From Bradyrhizobium sp. JYMT SZCCT0180 (GTDB lineage Bacteria > Pseudomonadota > Alphaproteobacteria > Rhizobiales > Xanthobacteraceae), in contig NZ_JAFCLZ010000010.1 of the NCBI RefSeq assembly GCF_018130165.1, forward strand, positions 211,308-275,307: a DNA stretch of 64,000 nucleotides. The letters run 5' to 3'. The translations under genes and the position numbers were made by a program. The notes beneath the pieces were generated by a model that had not been told where the DNA came from, ran no database searches, and was given only the letters and a program-made list of their open reading frames with translations. Positions 57,599 through 64,000 of this stretch are shown piece by piece; the first letter of the stretch is position 1; each line of letters starts with the position of its first letter.

Positions 57599-58909
57599 AT
57601 GCCGGACACTGATTTGATTGACCCTCGTTCGTCGATTCGCGGACATATCGCGGTGGGGCTGGCGGCCATCATGCTCGTCACCGGCGGCATCGGCGGATGG
57701 GCTGCAACCACCGAAATTTCGGGAGCCTTGATTGCGCCGGGAAGTGTCGTGGTCGAATCCAACGCACGGAAGGTTCAGCATCCGACCGGCGGCGTCGTTG
57801 GGCAAATCGCGGTGACCAATGGCAAGGCCGTGACGGCTGGTGACCTCCTGGTCCGGCTCGACGAAACCATGACGCGGGCCAATCTGCTGATCGTGTCGAA
57901 GACGCTGGATGAAATGACGACGCGCCGCGCGCGGTTGCGGGCCGAACGCGACGGCGCAGCGGAAGTGTCTTGGCCCTCGGCGTTCAAGGACCGGCGGCAG
58001 GAGGAAAGCGTTGTCGAGTTGATGACCGACGAGCAGCGTCTGTTCGAACTGCGTAACACCACGCGGCTCGGCCAAAAGCGCCAGCTGCGCGAGCGGATCG
58101 CCCAGCTCAACGAGGAAGCCGTCGGCATCACTGCCCAGCAGGCGGCCAAATCGCAGGAACTGGATCTGGTCAACCGTGAACTGGAAGGGGTGCGGCAACT
58201 CTGGAGCAAGCAGCTGATCCAGATCAACCGCCTGACGGCGCTCGAGCGCGAAGCGGCGCGGCTCGACGGCGAACGGGCGCAGCTGATCGCGGCGGCAGCG
58301 CAAGGCCGGGGCAAGGTATCCGAGATCGAACTTCAGATCACCCAGATAGATCGCGAACTGGCCAGCGAGGTCGGCCGTGAAATGCGCGAGATCGACGGCA
58401 AGGCGGGTGAATACGCCGAGCGGAAGGTGGCGGCCGAAGACCAGTTGCGGCGGATTGACATCCGGGCCCCGATCTCAGGCACCGTGCACGAAATGACCGT
58501 CCATACGATCGGCGGCGTCGTCAGTGCCGGCGAGCAGTTGATGCTGATCGTCCCGGACTCCGAGCGTTTGACGGTCGAGGCGAGGGTGGCGCCGCAGGAC
58601 ATCGATCAGGTGCGGGTCGGGCAGGCCGCCGCGCTGCGGTTCTCTGCCTTCAGCCAACGCACGACGCCGGAGATCAATGGGGTCGTCAGCCGGGTATCGG
58701 CCGACGTGACCACGGAGCAGCGCACCGGCGTCACCTATTACACCGCGCGCATTGCCATCGCGCCTGATGAGCTGGCGCGTCTCGGCGAGGTCAAGCTCGT
58801 GCCCGGCATGCCGGTTGAAGCGTTCATCAAGACGGCAGACCGGACGGTTGGCTCCTACCTGACCAAGCCGATGTTCGATCAGGTTGCTCGCGCCTTTCGT
58901 GAGCGATAG
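57599..58909 (+). CDS. Type I secretion periplasmic adaptor (HlyD family)
   Basis: A 436-residue membrane-fusion protein. One N-terminal membrane anchor (about 18-40: AVGLAAIMLVTGGIGGWA) is followed by a lipoyl-like half (GGVVGQIAVTNGKAVTAGDLLVRLDET), a long coiled coil (about 95-275), the second half-motif (IRAPISGTVHEMTVHTIGGVV), and a C-terminal beta-barrel with the PGMPVEAFIKT motif. It bridges the ABC exporter to an outer-membrane TolC-like channel. No TolC homolog is encoded in the window. It converges on the protease gene, only 21 bp apart with no hairpin. Confidence 0.9.
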   Translation: MPDTDLIDPRSSIRGHIAVGLAAIMLVTGGIGGWAATTEISGALIAPGSVVVESNARKVQHPTGGVVGQIAVTNGKAVTAGDLLVRLDETMTRANLLIVSKTLDEMTTRRARLRAERDGAAEVSWPSAFKDRRQEESVVELMTDEQRLFELRNTTRLGQKRQLRERIAQLNEEAVGITAQQAAKSQELDLVNRELEGVRQLWSKQLIQINRLTALEREAARLDGERAQLIAAAAQGRGKVSEIELQITQIDRELASEVGREMREIDGKAGEYAERKVAAEDQLRRIDIRAPISGTVHEMTVHTIGGVVSAGEQLMLIVPDSERLTVEARVAPQDIDQVRVGQAAALRFSAFSQRTTPEINGVVSRVSADVTTEQRTGVTYYTARIAIAPDELARLGEVKLVPGMPVEAFIKTADRTVGSYLTKPMFDQVARAFRER

Positions 58910-58930
58910 TATCTTTGCCGGACTTCTCCT

Positions 58931-59794
58931 TTAGACCGCGTGCCAGTCGATGGAGTGCGACCCGACGGTCAGGTTCGCGGCGATATCATCGCCATCCATC
59001 TGCCACTGCGCGACATTGCCGCTGGCGTTCTGCCACAGCACGTCGGCCTTGCCGTCATGGTTGTAGTCGCCGGTGCTGATCACGCTCCAGCCGGGGGCCG
59101 ATCCGACCGTGGTGTTGGAGGCGATGTGGTCGCCGTCCATCTGCCACATCGCGACACCACCCTGGTCGTTCTGCCACAGCACGTCAGCCTTGCCGTCGCC
59201 GTTGAAGTCGCCGGTGCCGGCGACGTGCCAATCGCTTCCGACCGATCCGACCGAGGTGTTGGAGGCGATATGGTCGCCGTCCATCTGCCACATCGCGACC
59301 TTGCCCGGGCTGTTCTCCCAGAGGATGTCAGCCTTGCCGTCACCGTCGAAGTCGTCGGTGCCGATCACGTGCCAGTCGGTTCCGACCGATCCGACCGTGG
59401 TGTTGGAGGCGATGTGATCGCCGTCCATCTGCCACATCGCGACCTGACCCTGGCTGTTCTCCCACAGGATGTCGGCCTTGCCGTCACCTGAGAAGTCGGC
59501 GACGTCGACGATCTTCCAATCGGAGCTGGCAGATCCGACCGTGGTGTTGGAGGCAATGTGGTTGCCGTCGAGCTGCCACATGGCAACACCACCCTGGTCG
59601 CTCCGCCACAGCAGATCGGCCTTGCCGTCGCCGTTGAAGTCACCGATGCCGGCCTCATGCCAGTTGCTTCCGGCCGATCCGACGGTGGCGTTCAGGTCGA
59701 TATGGTTGCCGTTGAGCTCCCAGACCGCGACACTGCCGCTGCTGTTGCGGAACAGGACATCGCTGATGCCGTCGCCATTGAAATCGTTAGGGAC
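58931..59794 (-). repeat. Six tandem FG-GAP-type repeats (about 144 bp each)
   Basis: The 3' end of the protease gene consists of six consecutive units of about 144 bp, some nearly identical at DNA level (the units between about 59100 and 59540 especially). Each encodes D-F-N-G-D-G-K-A-D and VAMWQ-DG-HIA-NTTVGS. Such arrays change copy number easily, and the same terminal unit recurs at 63827-64000. Confidence 0.85.
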
Positions 59795-62700
59795 ATGACG
59801 GGTCGCGGCTGTGACGTCGTTGTTGGTGATCGTGCCGACGCCCTGGCCGTCAGAGATGGTGGCGCCGTTGGTCGCGCCCGAGAGATTGACCTTGAAGGTT
59901 TCATCGGTCTCGACCTTGGTGTCGCCATTGACGACGATCGAGATCGTCTGGGTGTTGACCCCAGCGTCGAAATGCACACTGCCGGTATTCGCAACATAAT
60001 CGCCGTCCTCCGTGGTCGCGGAGTCATCGGCCGTCGCGAAGTCGACGTCAAAGGCGGCACTGCCGCCGGTGCGGGTCACCGTGAAGGTTTCGATATGAGA
60101 GCCGTTATCGCCTTCGGTGATTGTGGCGTCACTGATCGATACCGAACCGGCAACTGGCGCGACGTCGTCGTTGACGATGGTGCCGACGCCCTGGGCGTTG
60201 GCAATCGTGGCGCCGTTGGTGGCCGCGGAGAGGTTGACGTTGAAGGTCTCGTTGGCCTCGACCTTGGTGTCGCCATTGACGACGATCGAAACCGTCTGGG
60301 TGTTGACCCCGGCGTCGAAATGCACCTTCCCGGTATTCGCATCATAATCGCCGTCCGCCGCGGTCGCGGAGCCGTCGGCCGTCGTGAAGTCGACGTCGAA
60401 GGCGGCGCTGCCGCCGGTGCGGGTCACCGTGAAGGTTTCGATATGAGAGCCGTTGTTACCCTCCGTGATGACTTTATCGCCGATCGATACCGAGCCGGCG
60501 ACCGGCACCGGCGTGGTCTTGAGGTCGCCGTAATTGACCGTGCCATCGGCAAACTTGACGTGTTCGATGTTCGTGATGGTGTCTTTGCCGTCGGGTTGGC
60601 CGGCGCGCAGATCGGTAATGATCGCGGTCTTTCCGTCGACGATGGTGATCTGGTAGTCCGACCGATTGCCGCTGAAGACCGCGGTGTCGTCTCCGGCGCC
60701 GCCGTCGAGCTTGTTGTTCTGGGAATCCCCCTTGAGGCTATCGCTGCCGGAACCGCCGGCGAGATTCTCGACGCCGTCCCACGTCACGCGGTACAAGCCG
60801 GCGAAACCGCCACCCCCAAGTCCATTCGGGTCGACCCACGAGCCGCCCTCGGTGTACGTAGTGCTGCCGGCAGCCAGATCGAGAACCAGGTCTGTGGTGA
60901 CTATGGCGAATGACAGCGTGTCGTTGTCGGCGCCGCCATGGACTTCCTTGCCGCCGAACATCACGTTGATCGTGTCGTCGCCGGCATCGCCGAAGATCAC
61001 GTCGCTGCCGTCATTGCCCTTCGATTCGGTGCGAGATGCAAAACCACCCGAGATGATGTCGTTGCCGTCGCCGCCATGGATGACGTCGTCGCCGCCGCGG
61101 CCGATGATCGTGTCGTCGCCGCTCAATCCGGATAAGGTCTCGGCCGCGTCCGCGCCGGAGATCGTGTCGGCGAACGTCGAGCCATTCACGGCCTCGATGT
61201 CCTTGTAGGTATCGCCGGCCGCCTCGCCGCCGGTGCCGCCCGATACGAGGTCGACCGCGACGCCGGCGGCCGCCTGACTGTAGTCAGCCGTATCGAAGTC
61301 GGCGCCGCCGTACAGCGAGTCGGCGCCGAGGCCGCCACGCAGCGTGTCGTTACCGCCGTTGCCGTAGATGAAGTCGTCTTCGGCGCCGCCATCGAGCAGG
61401 TCGCCCTGCGCCGCATTGCTGCCGCCGAGCACGTCCTTGCCGTCCATGCCGTAGAACTCGAAGCCCTTGCCGTCCGCACCGGTGTGGAAGTCCTGAGCTC
61501 GGATATAATTGCCCAACTCATTACCCTTGCCGACCATGACGTCGGCGTTGAGTTCGTTGCTGACCAAAAGATCTTCGACGTTTGCGCCCAGCGTATAGCC
61601 GGAGGCCCGCGTCATGACGTTATCCTTGCCTTCGTTTGCGTTCTCCACGACGGTGTCCGCGATGTCGACGTACCAGTAATGGTCGTCGTCAGCACCGCCA
61701 TTCAGTGTGTCGGCTCCCAGGCCACCGGTGAGGGAATCGTTACCCGCGCCGCCGTCGAGAACGTCTTTTCCCTGGCCGCCATTTAGGGTGTCGCTTCCGC
61801 CGCCGCCGCTGAGCGTGTCTGCATCGCGGCCGCCGGTGATGACGTTGTCGAGATAGTTGCCGGTTCCGGTGAAACTGCCGCTGCCCGTGTAGGTGAGGTT
61901 CTCGACGAACCTGGTATCGTTCAGCGAGTACTCGGCCAGCGAGGTCTTCACCTCGTCGATGCCGCCGGGATCGATGGTGCGAACGACCCGCCTCATGATC
62001 CATGGTTGGAACGGATCGCGCTCCATCGTGATCCGAATGTCGGCTTCCCCGACGTAGTCGTTCCTGTCGTCAACGATATAGATGTCGTTGCCGGCGCCGC
62101 CGTGCATTGAGTCGGCGCCGATCCCGCCGTCCAGCGTGTCGTGTCCGTTGCCGCCATAGAGCGCGTCATCGTTGGCGCCGCCGTTGAGCAAATTGTTGGC
62201 ATCGTTGCCGTAGATCGTGTCTTTGCCGCCGCCACCGACTGCATTCTCGATCACGGCGTTGGGGTTGAAGTTGGCGTTACCTTCCGGTCCAGTCGTCTGG
62301 TTGTACGCCATGGAGACGTTGTTCTTGAGCCCGCCGATCGATGAGAAATGCCCGGCATTCAGGTCGATGACCTGGTCCATGTTGAAGCCGGAGACGTCGA
62401 GTGTATCGTTACCGCCGGCGTCGTAGATCGTCATCACGGGCAGCTTGTTGACATTGAAGTTGAAGACCGCGCCGACACCGCTGGTGGGGAACGAGCTGTT
62501 GAAGCCGTAGACCGTATCGCCGCTGCGCGTATTCATGTCCGCGCCGTACATCGCCTGGATCGCCGCGACGTCATGCAACATCGGCGTCTGCGGCTCGATC
62601 AGGACGCCATTGACCACGCCGTCTTTCCAGAAATTGCCGCCACCTTCGACATACCAGTCCGGCTTGAAGTAGGACATGATGGTGTACTGGACCGTGTCCT

Positions 62701-63292
62701 GAGCATGCGACCCGACCTTTGCATAAGTCAGGTCTTCGTCGCGCGTCGTGCCGGAATCATAGTTCCCGGAGTGCTCGAGGCCGAGCGTATGTCCGATTTC
62801 GTGGACCGCCGTGCTGAATGCGTGCGTCCCATAGCCAAGGTCGTGGTAGTCGACGATGACGGTATTTCCGTTGCTGTCCTTTCCGCTTGAAGCGTTCGGA
62901 ATCCAGATCTCCTCGCGATTGATCGTCCTGCCGCTTCGATCGGCCGACGCGTGCGGATTGTTCGGGAGGCAGTGGTACATCAGCGTAATGTCTGCTTCCG
63001 GATCGTTCGTCTGCCTCAACTGTGGTGCGATCAGATCGTCCCAAAGCTCGAACGCCTCTACGAATCTCGCCTGTTCGGCTGCGGTGACCGGCACATAGGA
63101 TTCCGCGGTGTGGTCATCGATCGGGTCCTCTCGCGGGGCATCCGGCATCGAATATGTAATCACCTGGGTCCTGGTTACAGAGCCAGTGATTGGATTGATG
63201 ATCGTGAGTGAGTCGGGATGCCGGAACTCGGCATCGACGCCGTCGAGTTGATCGATCGCCTGCGACAGATTCCAAACTGGCTTATCGGTCAT
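58931..63292 (-). CDS. Serralysin-like RTX metalloprotease with Calx-beta and FG-GAP-type repeats
   Basis: A 1453-residue secreted protease. The zinc motif HEIGHTLGLEH lies near residue 165 and the Met-turn YTIMSYF near 204, both typical of M10/serralysin. RTX calcium-binding repeats (GGNGHDTLD, GGRDADTLS, GGGGSDTLN and others) run through about 390-850. Two Calx-beta domains (about 940-1170) follow. Six FG-GAP/VCBS-like repeats of about 48 residues (DFNGDGKADVLW-Q, VAMWQMDGDHI) end the protein. There is no Sec signal; export by the adjacent type I system is likely. The ATG at 63292 with GGAG upstream is preferred; a longer start at 63343 is possible. Ends in ...DWHAV. Confidence 0.88.
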   Translation of the reverse strand: MTDKPVWNLSQAIDQLDGVDAEFRHPDSLTIINPITGSVTRTQVITYSMPDAPREDPIDDHTAESYVPVTAAEQARFVEAFELWDDLIAPQLRQTNDPEADITLMYHCLPNNPHASADRSGRTINREEIWIPNASSGKDSNGNTVIVDYHDLGYGTHAFSTAVHEIGHTLGLEHSGNYDSGTTRDEDLTYAKVGSHAQDTVQYTIMSYFKPDWYVEGGGNFWKDGVVNGVLIEPQTPMLHDVAAIQAMYGADMNTRSGDTVYGFNSSFPTSGVGAVFNFNVNKLPVMTIYDAGGNDTLDVSGFNMDQVIDLNAGHFSSIGGLKNNVSMAYNQTTGPEGNANFNPNAVIENAVGGGGKDTIYGNDANNLLNGGANDDALYGGNGHDTLDGGIGADSMHGGAGNDIYIVDDRNDYVGEADIRITMERDPFQPWIMRRVVRTIDPGGIDEVKTSLAEYSLNDTRFVENLTYTGSGSFTGTGNYLDNVITGGRDADTLSGGGGSDTLNGGQGKDVLDGGAGNDSLTGGLGADTLNGGADDDHYWYVDIADTVVENANEGKDNVMTRASGYTLGANVEDLLVSNELNADVMVGKGNELGNYIRAQDFHTGADGKGFEFYGMDGKDVLGGSNAAQGDLLDGGAEDDFIYGNGGNDTLRGGLGADSLYGGADFDTADYSQAAAGVAVDLVSGGTGGEAAGDTYKDIEAVNGSTFADTISGADAAETLSGLSGDDTIIGRGGDDVIHGGDGNDIISGGFASRTESKGNDGSDVIFGDAGDDTINVMFGGKEVHGGADNDTLSFAIVTTDLVLDLAAGSTTYTEGGSWVDPNGLGGGGFAGLYRVTWDGVENLAGGSGSDSLKGDSQNNKLDGGAGDDTAVFSGNRSDYQITIVDGKTAIITDLRAGQPDGKDTITNIEHVKFADGTVNYGDLKTTPVPVAGSVSIGDKVITEGNNGSHIETFTVTRTGGSAAFDVDFTTADGSATAADGDYDANTGKVHFDAGVNTQTVSIVVNGDTKVEANETFNVNLSAATNGATIANAQGVGTIVNDDVAPVAGSVSISDATITEGDNGSHIETFTVTRTGGSAAFDVDFATADDSATTEDGDYVANTGSVHFDAGVNTQTISIVVNGDTKVETDETFKVNLSGATNGATISDGQGVGTITNNDVTAATRHVPNDFNGDGISDVLFRNSSGSVAVWELNGNHIDLNATVGSAGSNWHEAGIGDFNGDGKADLLWRSDQGGVAMWQLDGNHIASNTTVGSASSDWKIVDVADFSGDGKADILWENSQGQVAMWQMDGDHIASNTTVGSVGTDWHVIGTDDFDGDGKADILWENSPGKVAMWQMDGDHIASNTSVGSVGSDWHVAGTGDFNGDGKADVLWQNDQGGVAMWQMDGDHIASNTTVGSAPGWSVISTGDYNHDGKADVLWQNASGNVAQWQMDGDDIAANLTVGSHSIDWHAV
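59805..60480 (-). repeat. Duplicated Calx-beta domain
   Basis: Two adjacent segments, about 59805-60140 and 60165-60490, share long near-identical stretches and encode two Calx-beta domains with the same ITEG-NGSHIETFTVTRTGGS start. This is internal duplication within the protease gene. Confidence 0.75.
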
Positions 63293-63345
63293 AACGTCAC
63301 TCCATCCATGCCCGTGCCTGATTGCGAGCTTCCGGAGAGTCATTA

Positions 63346-63606
63346 TTATTCTGGCGTTGACCTCGTGACCGTGATGCCCGTCACGTCATGCGCGATCTGA
63401 TCAAGTTCAACGGTCGGACCTTGTCCGACCGACGAGCTGTCGAGATGGATATTGCCGCCGCAGTTCATGCAAGAGACCTCATGAATGCTCGCGCATGTGG
63501 CGCCATCGTCGCAGGACATTCCGCCGCCGGACGTCGGGGCGCATTGCGACATTGCGTCGGACAACTTGATCCGGGCTTCGTGCAGTTGGACAGGATCATG
63601 GATCAT
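63346..63606 (-). CDS. Small Cys-rich protein upstream of the RTX protease
   Basis: An 86-residue reading frame with a strong GGAGG four bases before the ATG, ending 53 bp before the protease start on the same strand, so the two are probably cotranscribed. It has no signal peptide. The centre holds five cysteines (QCAPT, MSCDDGATC, VSCMNCGG), which could bind a metal or form disulfides; the first and last parts are polar. I do not recognise a family. By position it could be a protease inhibitor or export chaperone, but nothing in the sequence proves it. Confidence 0.5.
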   Translation of the reverse strand: MIHDPVQLHEARIKLSDAMSQCAPTSGGGMSCDDGATCASIHEVSCMNCGGNIHLDSSSVGQGPTVELDQIAHDVTGITVTRSTPE

Positions 63607-63826
63607 GAGTCCTCCGAAAAGGGGGAGGCGCTTCAGAGAAGATGATGGCCCGGCTGAAAGCTCAACCTGGGGTGCTTCGCTTTGCGGCGCGATCGAAGAC
63701 GCCGTGCCAAGGAAAGCGTGTGTCCACCATGGTCCAAAGGTGCTTGCGAACTGGGACCACGCAATGGGTGAGGGGAGGGTTTTGTTCCTCCCGCCACTTG
63801 CCGAAGCCAGCCCTTCGCCCGGGCGG

Positions 63827-64000
63827 CTAGATTGCGTGCCAGTCGATGGAGTGCGACCCGACGGTCAGGTTCGCGGCGATATCATCGCCGTCCATCTGCC
63901 ACTGCGCGACATTGCCGCTGGCGTTCTGCCACAGCACGTCGGCCTTGCCGTCCTGGTTGTAGTCGCCGGTGCTGATCACGCTCCAGCCGGGGGCCGATCC
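63827..64000 (-). CDS. Partial second RTX protease paralog (C-terminus)
   Basis: The last 57 codons and stop (TAG 63827-63829) of a gene that continues beyond the window. It encodes the terminal FG-GAP unit ending DWHAI. The DNA is almost identical to 58931-59104, with a handful of differences, clustered mostly at the stop end. This indicates tandem duplication or recent gene conversion of neighbouring RTX genes. Whether the missing part is also a metalloprotease cannot be seen. Confidence 0.8.
   Translation of the reverse strand, partial: GSAPGWSVISTGDYNQDGKADVLWQNASGNVAQWQMDGDDIAANLTVGSHSIDWHAI

Noticed and set aside
55112..58303. Long minus-strand open frame (1063 codons) across the exporter genes
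   Set aside because: It lies antisense to well-supported ABC and HlyD genes and has a low-complexity Arg/Gln-rich composition typical of shadow frames in GC-rich DNA.
58931..59794. Regular repeats that could be taken for a CRISPR array
   Set aside because: The units are about 144 bp, in frame, and encode FG-GAP-type protein repeats without spacers.

Overview
The window reads as chromosomal DNA of a GC-rich alphaproteobacterium, most likely a rhizobial Bradyrhizobium/Nitrobacteraceae type. The grounds are the codon bias (long open frames appear on every strand), the family resemblances, the frequent GTG/TTG starts, and a gene mix of C4-dicarboxylate transport, polyhydroxybutyrate, a hydroxamate siderophore and RTX proteins. 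This is inferred from content; no rRNA, tRNA or other taxonomic marker was seen. No CRISPR array and no complete insertion sequence was seen.

Layout. (1) 1-2450: right edge of a hydroxamate siderophore locus: a partial acyltransferase, an ornithine/lysine N-hydroxylase and a convergent Sfp-type phosphopantetheinyl transferase. (2) 2.6-5.6 kb: a probable frameshifted gene remnant, a class III CoA-transferase and a solitary HerA-like ATPase. (3) 6.0-15.5 kb: sugar/polyol catabolism: aldo/keto reductase plus fuconolactonase-like hydrolase; a polyol dehydrogenase - SorC regulator - FGGY kinase operon; an MFS permease; an ALDH7-type aldehyde dehydrogenase. (4) 15.7-23.1 kb: a tightly overlapping seven-gene operon, ugpB-ugpA-ugpE-glycerophosphodiesterase-phoD-inositol monophosphatase-sorC, for organophosphate use, without the ABC ATPase gene. 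(5) 23.4-45.2 kb: a carbon/redox block: aceE-aceF-lpd (pyruvate dehydrogenase), a malic enzyme of the phosphotransacetylase-tailed type, dctA, a type II NADH dehydrogenase and dctB-dctD on the plus strand; phaA-phaB-cydA-cydB-phaC on the minus strand; and lipoyl synthase. (6) 45.6-64.0 kb: a type I secretion island with a 3354-residue multi-enzyme RTX protein (calcium-binding, nuclease and 5'-nucleotidase modules), its ABC exporter and membrane-fusion protein, an RTX serralysin-like metalloprotease behind a small Cys-rich ORF, and the C-terminus of a second, nearly identical RTX gene running off the right edge.

The most interesting signal is block 5. Read together, it is a complete route from external malate/succinate to polyhydroxybutyrate: DctA imports, malic enzyme makes pyruvate, PDH makes acetyl-CoA (LipA supplies lipoyl groups), and PhaABC polymerises it. 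NDH-2 and a cyanide-insensitive-type bd quinol oxidase can burn surplus reductant without proton pumping by the dehydrogenase. Both transcription units (aceE... and phaA...) carry a sigma-54 type -24/-12 element close upstream (23307-23322 plus; 43969-43984 minus) and a related palindrome-like element further upstream (23176-23193; 44069-44085, with a second copy at 44101-44117). The sigma-54 activator DctD is encoded inside the block. I propose one DctBD-controlled regulon.

The second strong signal is the giant secreted protein at 45639-55703. It joins an extracellular DNase module to a 5'-nucleotidase module in one chain, beside its own exporter and behind a good Pho-box plus -10 element at 45492-45526. 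This looks like phosphate scavenging from extracellular DNA.
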